Notes under the pieces: generated by a model
Told to the model about the DNA's origin: nothing
The model's database searches: none
What the model saw: only the letters and a program-made list of their open reading frames with translations
From: Planctomycetota bacterium
Lineage (GTDB): Bacteria; Planctomycetota; Phycisphaerae; Phycisphaerales; UBA1924
Reading direction: 5' to 3'
Length of the DNA stretch: 64,000 nucleotides
Assembly (NCBI GenBank): GCA_018242605.1
Contig: JAFEBP010000005.1
Span: forward strand, 24,861-88,860
Shown here: piece by piece, positions 34,436-43,648 of the stretch
Layout of the letters: the number at the start of each line of letters is the position of its first letter
Position numbering within the stretch: the first letter of the stretch is position 1
Translations under genes and position numbers: made by a program

Positions 34436-36850
34436 ATGGATTTCGACGTACCGATTCTGACCGACGCCGACTTCGGCGAAGTTCCCCCGCCGCCCGCGAA
34501 GCCCGCGCCCACCGCCGAATCGCTGGTGGACGGACTGACCGAACCGCAGAAGCAGGCCGTGCTGCACACCGAAGGGCCTCTGCTGGTGCTCGCCGCGGCC
34601 GGGAGCGGCAAGACACGCGTGATCACCCGCCGGATCGCGTACCTTGTCCATTGCGGGGTGCCGCCGTGGCAGATCCTGGCGCTCACGTTCACGAACAAAG
34701 CCGCGGGAGAGATGCGTGAACGCGTGTTCTCTCTCCTGGGTCAGCACGAGGGAGGAACGAACCGGGCGACGCGGGGTTTGACGATCACCACGTTCCACTC
34801 CCTGTGCGCCCGCTTGCTCCGCCGGCACGCGGAGGCGGCCGGTCTCAAGCCCGACTTCGCGATCTACGACAGCGCGGACCAGTTGACGATTGTGAAGAAG
34901 GCGATCGAGGCGTGTCAGTTGTCCACCGCCAACTTTCAGCCCCGCAGCGTGCTGGGAGTAATCAGCAACGCCAAGAACGATCTGATCGATGCCGAGCAGT
35001 TCGCGCAAAGCTCGCTGGACTTCTCCACCAAGTGCATCGCGAAGGTCTATTCCTCGTACACCACCGCCCTTCGCCGCGCGAACGCGGTGGACTTTGACGA
35101 CCTTCTGCTGCTGACCGCCCGCGTGCTCTCCAGGAACGAGCAGGTTCGGGCGGCGTGCCGCGATCGCTGGCAGTACCTGATGATCGACGAATATCAGGAC
35201 ACCAACAAGGCCCAGTTCCAGATCGCCAGCATCATCGCGGGCGGGGGCGGCGGCGAATCCGGCGGGGAACTGCGCACCAGCGGGCCCAACATCTGCGTGG
35301 TGGGGGATCCCGATCAGGCGATCTACGGGTGGCGCGGTGCGGATATTTCCAACATCCTCGATTTCGAGCGGTACTACCCCGCCGCGGCGACCATCAAGCT
35401 CGGGGAGAACTTCCGCTCCACCGCCCCGATCCTCGCGGTGGCCGATCACCTGATCAAGCGAAACCGTCGCCGCAAGGACAAGCCGCTCTTCACCGTGAAG
35501 ACCGGGGGTGAAAAGGTCGAGGTGAACAAGTGCCGCGACGAGCGGCACGAGGCGACGGTGGTGGCCCAGTGGTTGCGTTCACGCCACGAATCGGTCGACA
35601 AAGGCGGTCAAGGGCTGGCGTGGCGAGAGATGGCGATTTTCTACCGCACCAATGCGCTCAGCCGTGTCATGGAAGAGGCGTTGCGTGAGTACAACGTTCC
35701 GTACACCATTGCACGGGGCACGGCGTTCTACGACCGCGAAGAGATCAAGAACGCGTTGGCGTACCTGCGGGTGGTGGCGAACTCGGCGGATTCGGTGTCG
35801 TTGGGCCGCATTGTCAATGTGCCGTCGCGGGGCATCGGCGACACGTCCTATGACCGCATCGAGATGTTCGCGGATCAGTCCGGCGTGACCGTGCTCGACG
35901 CGATGCACAGGGTGGGCGAAGTGCCCGATCTGACCGCGCGGGCGGTGAACGCGACGACCAAGTTCGTGCAGATGGTCGACGGATGGATCTCGCCCAACAC
36001 GCTTCTGGCCGCCGCGGGCGGATCAAAGCTCAGCGAACTGGTGGACCGCGTCATCCGCGAATCGGGTCTGGAAGCGATGTACAAGGCGCAGGCCGCGACG
36101 AGCAAGACCGAGACTGACGCGGAGCGGCTGGACAACCTCGCGGAACTGGTGAGTTCCGCCGCCGAGTTTGAGCAGGAGTACGACCCCGGTTCCGACCCGA
36201 TGAACACGACGGGCGGCACGCCCTCGGTGCTCGACATGCTGCGGGCGTACCTGGAATCGATCGCGCTGGTCGCCGACGCCGACGCCGTGGATCCCTCGCA
36301 GGGCAGCGTGACGCTCATGACGCTGCACGCGGCCAAGGGGCTGGAGTTCGGCGGCGTTGCGATGATCGGCTTGGAAGAGGGCCTCCTCCCGCACATGAGG
36401 GCGCAGCAGAGCGAGCCCGCGATGGAGGAGGAGCGACGGCTCTGCTTCGTCGGAATCACGCGGGCCATGCGCCGACTGCTCATCACGTCGAGCAACTACC
36501 GCACCATGCGGGGCATGTCGGAACGAACGATCCCCAGCCGCTTCCTCTCCGAGTTGCCGGCGGAGCACGTGAGCGTGCGGAACCTGTCCGACGTGTCGGG
36601 CGGGCTCGGCGATGAGTGGGGTGAGCAGCACGACAGCGGCGACATCGAGTTCAGCGACGCGGCCCGCGCCCCGAGCAGGCCGAAACTCAACGCGCCGTTC
36701 CCCGTGGGGTGCGAGGTTCGCCATCCGCAGTTCGGGCTCGGAAAAGTGCAGGCGGTGACTGGGGGCGCGAACGCCCGGGTCACGGTTGCGTTCCGTGGGC
36801 TTGGTGTCAAGACCCTGGTGCTTGAGTACGCGCGTCTGACGCGTGTGTGA
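34436..36850 (+). CDS. pcrA: UvrD/PcrA-type superfamily 1A DNA helicase
   Basis: This 804-residue helicase has Walker A AAAGSGKT (53-60), the TFTNKAAGEMRERV and TTFHSLCARLLRR motifs, Walker B MIDEYQDTN, motif III VVGDPDQAIYGWRGAD, motif V TLMTLHAAKGLEF and motif VI VGITRAMRRLLI. The C-terminus has a Tudor-like tail (QFGLGKVQAVTGGANARVTV) as in PcrA and UvrD. Roles are nucleotide-excision repair, replication-fork maintenance and RNA polymerase back-tracking. The start at ATG 34436 rather than an upstream in-frame ATG (34373) is favoured by the TACAGT box and by avoiding overlap with murJ. It ends 1 bp from the convergent TraB-like gene. Confidence 0.95.
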   Translation: MDFDVPILTDADFGEVPPPPAKPAPTAESLVDGLTEPQKQAVLHTEGPLLVLAAAGSGKTRVITRRIAYLVHCGVPPWQILALTFTNKAAGEMRERVFSLLGQHEGGTNRATRGLTITTFHSLCARLLRRHAEAAGLKPDFAIYDSADQLTIVKKAIEACQLSTANFQPRSVLGVISNAKNDLIDAEQFAQSSLDFSTKCIAKVYSSYTTALRRANAVDFDDLLLLTARVLSRNEQVRAACRDRWQYLMIDEYQDTNKAQFQIASIIAGGGGGESGGELRTSGPNICVVGDPDQAIYGWRGADISNILDFERYYPAAATIKLGENFRSTAPILAVADHLIKRNRRRKDKPLFTVKTGGEKVEVNKCRDERHEATVVAQWLRSRHESVDKGGQGLAWREMAIFYRTNALSRVMEEALREYNVPYTIARGTAFYDREEIKNALAYLRVVANSADSVSLGRIVNVPSRGIGDTSYDRIEMFADQSGVTVLDAMHRVGEVPDLTARAVNATTKFVQMVDGWISPNTLLAAAGGSKLSELVDRVIRESGLEAMYKAQAATSKTETDAERLDNLAELVSSAAEFEQEYDPGSDPMNTTGGTPSVLDMLRAYLESIALVADADAVDPSQGSVTLMTLHAAKGLEFGGVAMIGLEEGLLPHMRAQQSEPAMEEERRLCFVGITRAMRRLLITSSNYRTMRGMSERTIPSRFLSELPAEHVSVRNLSDVSGGLGDEWGEQHDSGDIEFSDAARAPSRPKLNAPFPVGCEVRHPQFGLGKVQAVTGGANARVTVAFRGLGVKTLVLEYARLTRV

Positions 36851-36851
36851 A

Positions 36852-38165
36852 CTACTTTGCGTCCTCGGTCTTGTTGCTCTTGTCGGCCTGAGCGGCGGCC
36901 TTGGCCTGCTGGGCCATCATGGTCTTGACGCTGGCACGCAGCTGCTTGGCCTGCGCCGCGCCGCCCGGAGTTTTGGAAAGATCGAGGTCGATCGCCGTGA
37001 ACCACTGATCGCTGGAAAAGGTGTACCCCATGTCCTGGGTCAGGCGGTGCTCCATGTCCGGCAAATGGCCGGCGCCGTAGAAGATCGCGACTGACTTGAC
37101 GCCGGGCTCCTTCTCGATCACTCCCTTGAGATCCGAGAAGACCGCCTCGTTGCGGTCCATCACGATGACTTTCATGAGTTTGCCGAAGTCCATGCCCAGC
37201 GCTTTGGACTGGTTCAACATCGCGTCGTCGCCGTTGGCGAGGGTTTCGATCAGGGTCATCTTCACCATGAGCGACAGTTGCGGGCTGCTCTTGACGAAGC
37301 CGAGCATGACTCCCACCAGTTTGCCGGCGAATGACGAGCCGTCGAGCATACTGAAGAGGGCTTCCGCGGCGGCGTTGCCCTCGCCCATGCGTTCCTGAAT
37401 CTCGTCCACGGTGAGGTCGCTGTTGCGCCAGGAGGCGTGGGTGTAATCGATCGTGGTGAGTTGGAACTTCAGTCCCAGTGCATCGGCGAGTTGGGTCTGG
37501 ATGCCGTCGCCGGCCTGCTTCTCGTTCTTTGTCAGCGGCTTCTGCTGGCTGAACAGGATGTCGGCGTTCGCGCCGTCGCCCCCGGGCTGGCCGTCGGCGC
37601 CGAGGCTGGTGATGTCGAACGCGGCGGGGTCCGCGGTGACGGTGAGCGCGAACGAGCGGCCCCAGCCGTCCTGCAGACTGCCCTTCACGACCGCGGCTTT
37701 GTTGGTGGGCATCGCGGCGATCAGATCGTCAAAAGTCGCCGGGAAAGCGCCGGCTTTGGACTTGTGGCGGGTGATCAGGATGGCCAGGAAGCGCTCACGG
37801 GCCTTGGTGATCTTGGCCTTGGCAGCGTCGTCGGCGTTGGCCAGCGCGGTCTTGGAACCACCCGGCTTGACGCCTTCGAAGAGCACGAGGTCCTGAGTAT
37901 CCAGGAACTTCTGGAGGCTCTCGTAATACGCCTGATCACCGATGTGCACCGCGCCCACAAGGTGAACGACCGGGCCGTTCGCGGCGGGCTTGAAGGTGCG
38001 AGAGGAGACCTGAAGCAGAACGCGGCCGCCATCGTCGGTGTCCTGCACACGTACGAACCGCGGCCCTTCGGCCGGAGGTGCCTTGGCTGCTTCCTGCGCG
38101 AACGCGATCCCGGTGAAGCAAAGGGCGAGGGCGGAGAGGATTCGGGTGGCCGTGCGTGGGTTCAT
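36852..38165 (-). CDS. Exported TraB/TIKI-like protein with inserted GspG-like segment
   Basis: This 437-residue protein has a signal peptide (1-23). The TraB/GumN/TIKI-like signature VVHLVGAVHIGDQAYYESL (His74) and LVLFEGVKP (Glu97) is followed late in the chain by VAIFYGAGHLPDMEHRL, the second conserved block of this metal-dependent protease-like superfamily. Between them, at about residues 115-206, lies a segment resembling the C-terminal domain of type II secretion major pseudopilins: LQDGWGRSFALTVTAD, FDITSLGADGQPGGDGANADI. The C-terminus is Lys/Ala/Gln-rich. Catalytic activity is not proven. No Shine-Dalgarno sequence or TAnnnT box is obvious at the start. Confidence 0.72.
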   Translation of the reverse strand: MNPRTATRILSALALCFTGIAFAQEAAKAPPAEGPRFVRVQDTDDGGRVLLQVSSRTFKPAANGPVVHLVGAVHIGDQAYYESLQKFLDTQDLVLFEGVKPGGSKTALANADDAAKAKITKARERFLAILITRHKSKAGAFPATFDDLIAAMPTNKAAVVKGSLQDGWGRSFALTVTADPAAFDITSLGADGQPGGDGANADILFSQQKPLTKNEKQAGDGIQTQLADALGLKFQLTTIDYTHASWRNSDLTVDEIQERMGEGNAAAEALFSMLDGSSFAGKLVGVMLGFVKSSPQLSLMVKMTLIETLANGDDAMLNQSKALGMDFGKLMKVIVMDRNEAVFSDLKGVIEKEPGVKSVAIFYGAGHLPDMEHRLTQDMGYTFSSDQWFTAIDLDLSKTPGGAAQAKQLRASVKTMMAQQAKAAAQADKSNKTEDAK

Positions 38166-38262
38166 GCGGGTCTCAAGGGGTCAAAGGTGAGCGTGCCGCA
38201 CCAATACGCGGTGGGCAAACGAATTTATGCAGTTTCGAAGCGGGTGTTCCGGGTGGATGGAA

Positions 38263-39822
38263 TCACCACTGGTATCGGACGGTGTAGCGCAGCGTGCCCT
38301 CTTCATTGGGCTTCAACGTCATGGGGAAGTGCACGAGACGGGCGTCGAGCTTCTTGGGGTCAATCGTGGATTTGACGATTTCCCACTGCGTCCAGCGGTA
38401 CATGCGCTCTTGGATGACGACGTTGATCGGTTCGTCCTTGCGGTTGCGAACCTTGATCTCGACGGACTCTTCGATTACCTTGCGTGCCGTATCCACGCGG
38501 AAGTCGGTCTGCGCGCGCTCGCCAACGACGTCGAACGCGTCGCCGAGCTTGACGAGCACTTCCTCGTTCTTCGGGGTGTGGCGGATCGTGTCCTCGCCGA
38601 CGAACTCAAGGCTGCCGTCCGCGGGATCGGCCTTGCTGACGCGCACGCGGCCCGCTGGGAGAGGCATCCCCATGCCCGACTCCTTTGAGTTCTGCAGTTT
38701 GAGGTAGACCGCGACATCCTTGCGGGATTGCACGCCGAAGCCCTGGTCGAGCATCGGGCTGTAGGGGTCAATCCACATGTCCTGCCCCTGCCCGTCGTAC
38801 ACCAGCACCTTTTCGCAGGGGACTTTCTTCGCCGCGGGGAAGAGTTCCAGTTGTTTGGTGGAGTTGTTCGGGATGGTGGTGGGGCGGCCGAGTGTGTACA
38901 GGTGATATTCGAAGAACGATTTCTCCTCGAATCCGCGCGGCTCCGCCATGCTCTGGGGCATGTTCCCCCGCATTGATCGCGCCGCGTAGGCCTCGGGCTG
39001 AGGAGCGCGGTGCACGGTGCCCGCGATGAGCTTGAGCTGTGCTTCGGGATAGGTGGCCCCGGACTGGTTGAGGATGCTGACCCAGGCGTTTACGTCGAGC
39101 GTGCCGCTGTTGGCGTCTTTGCCCTCGGCGTACACGAGGTTGTAATCCGTCCACCACGTGATGCCCTCGGTCTGGTAGGAAACTCGCACATCGTGCGGCC
39201 CGGGTTTGGTGGTGGTGATATCCCAGATGAGCGTGGGCTTGGTGCGCAGGCCCTGGGGAAGGGAAGGCAGGCTGAGATTGGCGTACCCGTTGACGATGCG
39301 GACCGAGCCGTCCTTTTGGAGCAGGGTGAGTTGGCCCGGCGAGCTGGCCAGGAGCGTTCCGAACTCCGATTCGACCTGCTGGCCGTGGATGACCTTGGCG
39401 CCGATGTCGACACCTAGGAACCGGGAGAGGAGCTTTTCGTTGTTCACCAGGTCGAACTGATAGTTCTGCTCGATCACGCTCGTTGCTGGGTCAGTCAGCG
39501 AGGAGAAAGAGACCGTGGTGGGGTCGATATACGCCGCGACGTCGTCGAACTGAATGGTCTGGCGTTCGGCCTTGAGGTCAATTCGCCGGTCGCTGCGGAC
39601 CACGGCGTAGCCGGGAATCGGGGCTCCGCGGCCGAATCCGCTGAACTCCTGCTGGCCGGGGACGGGTCGGTAGAGGTCGGGGTTAATCGCGCCGGGCTGG
39701 GCCGAGGAGTAGATCGTCAGGCTGGTCTTGGATTCGGCTGACATCGCGGCTCCTGTGGCGAGGACGAGGGTCAAAGCGGCGGCAACGGCGTGCGTGTGTG
39801 ACATCGCGATGGTGGGGTGCAT
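38263..39822 (-). CDS. Exported DUF4139 domain protein
   Basis: This 519-residue protein has a signal peptide (about 1-30). The DUF4139/COG5316 pattern is visible: VSYQTEGITWWTDYNLVYAE, an N-terminal beta segment with TIYSSAQPGAINPDLYRP, and C-terminal VEIKVRNRKDEPINVVIQE. The family's function is unknown; members are periplasmic or secreted beta-rich proteins. Start ATG 39822 is preferred (AGGGAAG upstream), though ATG 39804 also gives a good signal peptide. It is transcribed leftward, as is the TraB-like gene about 100 bp further on, and they may share a transcript. Confidence 0.8.
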   Translation of the reverse strand: MHPTIAMSHTHAVAAALTLVLATGAAMSAESKTSLTIYSSAQPGAINPDLYRPVPGQQEFSGFGRGAPIPGYAVVRSDRRIDLKAERQTIQFDDVAAYIDPTTVSFSSLTDPATSVIEQNYQFDLVNNEKLLSRFLGVDIGAKVIHGQQVESEFGTLLASSPGQLTLLQKDGSVRIVNGYANLSLPSLPQGLRTKPTLIWDITTTKPGPHDVRVSYQTEGITWWTDYNLVYAEGKDANSGTLDVNAWVSILNQSGATYPEAQLKLIAGTVHRAPQPEAYAARSMRGNMPQSMAEPRGFEEKSFFEYHLYTLGRPTTIPNNSTKQLELFPAAKKVPCEKVLVYDGQGQDMWIDPYSPMLDQGFGVQSRKDVAVYLKLQNSKESGMGMPLPAGRVRVSKADPADGSLEFVGEDTIRHTPKNEEVLVKLGDAFDVVGERAQTDFRVDTARKVIEESVEIKVRNRKDEPINVVIQERMYRWTQWEIVKSTIDPKKLDARLVHFPMTLKPNEEGTLRYTVRYQW

Positions 39823-39983
39823 GGGGGCTTCCCTGGGGGGTTCGGAGCGGGCTTTGAGTGAGGGTATGGGTGCCCCGAACGATTCTCGGGCGGCGGGCCG
39901 CGGAGCATCGACGGCGAAGGTGTTCCCTCCTATTATTTTGGCCCGTGGCACAATGCCGCGGCTTTGCCGGAGCCACCCAACAT

Positions 39984-40922
39984 ATGCCGCACGACCCGCT
40001 CGACACCGTCATCGGAGTTCCCGAAACCTCCAAGCGCGACACCGCCACCTCGTCCAAGCACTACGCGGCCGGGCTGAAGCTCGAGTCCACGGGCGAGCGA
40101 CTGGCCGCGATGGATGAATATCGCCGAGCGGTCGCCGCGGACCACATGAACAGCGATGCGCTGTTCAAGGTGGCGTACCACTTGGATCTGCTGGGCGAAG
40201 AAGATGAAGCGCTGGCGATGTACGAGCGGTGCATCCAGCAGGGGCCGCCGCGGGTGAACGCGCTGATGAACCTTGCGGTGATGTACGAGGATCGCGGGGA
40301 TTTCGGCGCGGCCGAACGGTGCCTGCGTCAGATTCTCGACACACGCCCCAACCACCTGCGTGCACGCCTGTTCATGAAGGACGTGCAGGCGAGCCGCGAG
40401 ATGGTGGTGGTGGAGGAGCAGGACCGCGACATCTTCAAGCGCAAGGCGATGCTGGACACGCCGGTCACCGACTTTGAGCTGTCGGTCCGGGCCCGCACCT
40501 GCCTCAAGAAGATGAATATCCGCACGCTGGGTGATCTGCTGCGGATCACCGAAGCGGAACTGATGTCCTACAAGAACTTCGGTGACTCCTCGATGCAGGA
40601 GATCAAGAAGATGCTGGCGGCCAAGGGCATGCGCCTGGGTCAGGGTCTGGAAGACGCGCACCGCGCCGCCCGCAAGGCTCTCATGGAGCAGTACAAGGGC
40701 ACGGGCAAGGAAGCGATCTTCGCCAAGCCCATCTCGGAGCTCAACCTCTCGGTTCGCGCCCGCAAGGCCGTTCAGTTGCTGAACTGCCAGACGCTCGGCG
40801 ATCTGGCCTCGCACACCGAGGCGGAACTCATGGGGATCAAGAACTTCGGCGCGACTTCGCTCAAGGAAGTGAAAGAGAAGCTCACCGAGTTCGGCCTGGC
40901 GCTCCGCACGCTGGAAGCCTGA
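39984..40922 (+). CDS. TPR protein with two tandem RNA polymerase alpha-CTD domains
   Basis: This 312-residue protein has N-terminal TPR helices (about 25-130, with YEDRGDFGAAERCLRQIL) followed by two copies of the RNA polymerase alpha-subunit C-terminal domain. Copy 1 is at ~158-218 (TDFELSVRARTCLKKMNIRT, YKNFGDSSMQEIKKML) and copy 2 at ~247-306 (SELNLSVRARKAVQLLNCQT, IKNFGATSLKEVKEKL). In each, the equivalent of E. coli alpha Arg265 is kept (Arg169, Arg258), as are Gly296, Ser299 and Glu302. Asn268 and Lys298 are not. The N-terminal assembly domain is absent, so this is not rpoA. It may bind DNA or transcription factors. TATTAT at 39931-39936 is a possible -10 with a ~45-nt leader. Confidence 0.88.
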   Translation: MPHDPLDTVIGVPETSKRDTATSSKHYAAGLKLESTGERLAAMDEYRRAVAADHMNSDALFKVAYHLDLLGEEDEALAMYERCIQQGPPRVNALMNLAVMYEDRGDFGAAERCLRQILDTRPNHLRARLFMKDVQASREMVVVEEQDRDIFKRKAMLDTPVTDFELSVRARTCLKKMNIRTLGDLLRITEAELMSYKNFGDSSMQEIKKMLAAKGMRLGQGLEDAHRAARKALMEQYKGTGKEAIFAKPISELNLSVRARKAVQLLNCQTLGDLASHTEAELMGIKNFGATSLKEVKEKLTEFGLALRTLEA

Positions 40923-40944
40923 GCACGATATTTCTGAAAAAGCG

Positions 40945-40974
40945 AGCGGCGGGCCAATGGCCCGCCGCTTTTTT
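40945..40974 (+). terminator. Rho-independent terminator downstream of the TPR/alpha-CTD gene
   Basis: A perfect 11-bp stem, AGCGGCGGGCC and GGCCCGCCGCT, with loop AAT is followed by TTTTTT. An A-run on the left flank (gaaaaagcg) makes it usable by the convergent ffh gene as well. This is the most classical terminator in the window. Confidence 0.9.
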
Positions 40975-40995
40975 CTGCGCGGTGGAGGTCCGTGA

Positions 40996-42561
40996 TTACT
41001 TCTTGCGCTTCTTGAAGCCGGCCTTGGGGCTGGGCGTGTACGTGGAACCGCGGGACGTGAGGCCCGGCATGCCCTTGAGGCCCGGGAGCATGCCGCCCAG
41101 GCCGCCGCCCGAGGCGGACATCTCTTTCACCGCCTTGACGCGTTCCTTCATCGATTCGCCCGACATGGTCTTGGTCAGCTTGTTCACCATTTCGAACTGC
41201 TTGACCAGTTGTCCCACTTCCTCGGGCTTGGTGCCCGAGCCGTTGGCGATGCGGCGGCGTCGGCCGATGTCGATGATGCTCGGCTTGGCCCGTTCCTTCT
41301 TGTTCATGGAGGAGATGATCGCCTCCACGCGGTCCAACTGTTCATCGCCGATGTGGACATCCTTGAGCATGGAGCCGACGCCGGGGAGCAGGCCCATCAA
41401 CTGCTTGAGCGGTCCCATGCGCCGCAGCGTCTTGAGCTGCTTGAGGAAGTCCTCCATCGACATCTCGCCCTTGGCGAGCTTGGCCTGCATCTTCTCGGCT
41501 TCTTCCTCCGAGACCTGTTCCTGAGCCTTTTCGACCAGCGCGACGACGTCGCCCATGCCCAGGATGCGGCCGGCCATTCGGGTGGCGTGGAACTCCTCGA
41601 GGGCGTCGAGCTTTTCGCCCACGCCCACGAACTTGATCTGGGCTCCGGTGACGTGCTTGACGGAAAGGGCTGCGCCGCCGCGGGTGTCGCTGTCGTACTT
41701 GGTCAGGATGACGCCGTCGACCTCGAGGCGTTCGTGGAAGGCCTTGGCGGAGTTGACGGCGTCCTGGCCCGTCATCGCATCGACCACGAGGAAGATGTGG
41801 TGCGGCTGGAGGCTGTTACGCACCTGGAGCAACTCGCCCATGAGTGCGTCGTTGACGTGCAAGCGACCGGCGGTGTCGAGGATGAGCACGTCTGCGCCGG
41901 CCTTCTTCGCGGCGTCCAGAGCGCGGCGGCACACCTGCACCGCGACGCCGACCGCTTTGCCATACTCGGCGACCTTGTCCTTCTCCGCGTAGAACTGGAC
42001 GGCGCCGCTGCCGGGAAACTCCTTGGAGACCTGGCCGGCGATGGTTTCGAGCTGCTCGACAGCGGCGGGACGCTGAAGGTCCGCCGCGGCGAGCATGACA
42101 CTGCGGCCGCGCTTGCGCAGGTACGCGGCGAGCTTGCCGCAGGTGGTGGTCTTGCCCGAGCCCTGCAGGCCGCACATCATGACGATGGTGGGGCCGGGGC
42201 TGACCCGCATGATGGCTTCGGTCTTGGGCTCGCGGCCGGGGGTCGCTGCGGCGATCAGGCCGGACATGGGGTCATCGGCGTCGGCGGTGGGCGCCTCTCC
42301 GCCGAGGAACTCCACCAACCGGCGGTGCACGATGCCGATCATCTCCTCGCCGGGGCGGAGGCTCTTGGTCACGTCGCGCCCGAGCGCGTCCTTCAGCACT
42401 CCGTCGCAGAAGTCGTTGACGACGTTCACGTGGACATCGGCGTCCAGGAGCGCGGTCCTGACGGAGGACATGGCATCGGAGACGTTCTTTTCTGTGATGC
42501 TGGCCTGTCCGCTGAGTGTGCGGTACAGGCCCTGGAAAGATTCAGTCAAGCGCTCGAACAT
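40996..42561 (-). CDS. ffh: Signal recognition particle protein Ffh (SRP54)
   Basis: This 521-residue SRP GTPase has an N domain (MFERLTESFQGLYRTLSG), the G1 motif GLQGSGKTTT (131-140), G3 DTAGRLHVND and G4 TKYDSDTRGGAALS. The M domain has RRRRIANGSGTKPEEVGQLV, the RNA-binding loop region, and a Lys-rich end (KAGFKKRKK). It targets membrane proteins to SecYEG and fits functionally with secDF and yajC. The start at ATG 42561 has CTGGAG 8 nt upstream; a longer in-frame ATG at 42606 lacks conservation. Confidence 0.97.
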   Translation of the reverse strand: MFERLTESFQGLYRTLSGQASITEKNVSDAMSSVRTALLDADVHVNVVNDFCDGVLKDALGRDVTKSLRPGEEMIGIVHRRLVEFLGGEAPTADADDPMSGLIAAATPGREPKTEAIMRVSPGPTIVMMCGLQGSGKTTTCGKLAAYLRKRGRSVMLAAADLQRPAAVEQLETIAGQVSKEFPGSGAVQFYAEKDKVAEYGKAVGVAVQVCRRALDAAKKAGADVLILDTAGRLHVNDALMGELLQVRNSLQPHHIFLVVDAMTGQDAVNSAKAFHERLEVDGVILTKYDSDTRGGAALSVKHVTGAQIKFVGVGEKLDALEEFHATRMAGRILGMGDVVALVEKAQEQVSEEEAEKMQAKLAKGEMSMEDFLKQLKTLRRMGPLKQLMGLLPGVGSMLKDVHIGDEQLDRVEAIISSMNKKERAKPSIIDIGRRRRIANGSGTKPEEVGQLVKQFEMVNKLTKTMSGESMKERVKAVKEMSASGGGLGGMLPGLKGMPGLTSRGSTYTPSPKAGFKKRKK

Positions 42562-42691
42562 GCACACTCCAGAGTCGGGGCGCGCACAGGCCGCGCCGGG
42601 CTTCAATCACTGCCGATCGGCTCAGGGCTTGACCGGGGCGATGGTACGCGGGCGGGGTGGGCTTTTCACGCTTTGAACGACGGCAGGGGGG

Positions 42692-43540
42692 TTACTCGGG
42701 CTGAGCGGGAGTAGCGTTCGCGTTGGCTTCGTCGCCCTGTGCCTCTGCATCCGGTTCCCGGAGGCGGAGCATGATGACACCCTCGACCCGGTCCTGCCGG
42801 ACGGCGACGCGCCTGGCGCGGACGAGTTCGAGTAGGGCGAGGAAGAGCCCGACCATCTCGCCGCGTGACCGACGCTCGAACATGCTCTGCAGCGTGATCT
42901 CGTGGTTGGGGTCGGGTGATTCCGAGCGGATCCTGCTGACGATGTCCTCGGCGTGGAGTTCGAGTGGGGTGTCGTCGTACGTTACCTGGTGTTCGCCCAG
43001 GCGATCGAAGTTGACCGTCTCGGCGATTCGACGGAAGGCGTCTACCAGGTCGAGCAGGTCCAGGTCTTCAAGTTCCACGTCGGGAGCGGCGTCGATGGCG
43101 GCCTTGAGGCGTTCATCGTCGACGCCGGCGGGGGCGGAGCCGAAGCGGCGGCGCCAATCCTCGGCACGGTGTTCCAACGCGTTGGCCGCGTCGCGGTATT
43201 GCTTGTATTCCAGCAACTGGCGAACGAGTTCGGCGCGGGGGTCTTCGTTCTTTGACTGCTTGCCTTCGGCGGTCGGGGCGACGGCGGTCTTGGGAGAGAG
43301 CATCCGCGATTTGATTTCCATCAGCGTCGCGGCCATGACGAGGAACTCGCCGGCGGTGTCGATGTCGATCCGCGCGGCGTGCCGCTGAAGCTCCGCGATG
43401 AACTGCAGATACTGCTCGGTGATCGAAGCGACAGGGATGTTGTGGATATCCACTTCATCCTTGCGGATCAGGAAGAGGAGCAGGTCCAGGGGCCCCTCGA
43501 ACTCTTCCAGCCGAATTCTGTACGTGTCTTCGAGCATCAT
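42692..43540 (-). CDS. scpA: Segregation and condensation protein ScpA
   Basis: This 282-residue kleisin subunit of SMC-ScpAB condensin has the N-terminal YRIRLEEFEGPLDLLLFLI, KDEVDIHNIPVASITEQYLQ, the ATLMEIKSRMLSP segment, and the C-terminal winged helix near FERRSRGEMVGLFLALLELV, followed by an acidic/Ala tail. The start is taken at ATG 43540 because TACACT ends 8 nt upstream; ATG 43537 is the alternative. It is divergent from kdsD. scpB is not nearby. Confidence 0.95.
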   Translation of the reverse strand: MMLEDTYRIRLEEFEGPLDLLLFLIRKDEVDIHNIPVASITEQYLQFIAELQRHAARIDIDTAGEFLVMAATLMEIKSRMLSPKTAVAPTAEGKQSKNEDPRAELVRQLLEYKQYRDAANALEHRAEDWRRRFGSAPAGVDDERLKAAIDAAPDVELEDLDLLDLVDAFRRIAETVNFDRLGEHQVTYDDTPLELHAEDIVSRIRSESPDPNHEITLQSMFERRSRGEMVGLFLALLELVRARRVAVRQDRVEGVIMLRLREPDAEAQGDEANANATPAQPE

Positions 43541-43548
43541 GCGGGGCA

Positions 43549-43554
43549 AGTGTA
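43549..43554 (-). promoter_or_regulatory. -10-like TACACT 8 nt upstream of scpA start
   Basis: On the - strand TACACT (43554-43549) is followed by tgccccgc and ATG 43540; no Shine-Dalgarno sequence is present. Candidate leaderless promoter, divergent from the kdsD box at 43635. Confidence 0.5.
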
Positions 43555-43634
43555 GTGCGGGGGGCGGGGGACGCCCCGGCCGCGAGAAGTGATCGTGCGG
43601 GCGTCTGGGTGGGCTGGAGTCTCCCTCGCCCACG

Positions 43635-43640
43635 TACCCT
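43635..43640 (+). promoter_or_regulatory. -10-like TACCCT 8 nt upstream of kdsD start
   Basis: TACCCT is followed by tgcggcgc and ATG 43649; no Shine-Dalgarno sequence. The string tacccttg is shared with the kdsA and TPR-YggX upstream regions. Confidence 0.5.
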
Positions 43641-43648
43641 TGCGGCGC

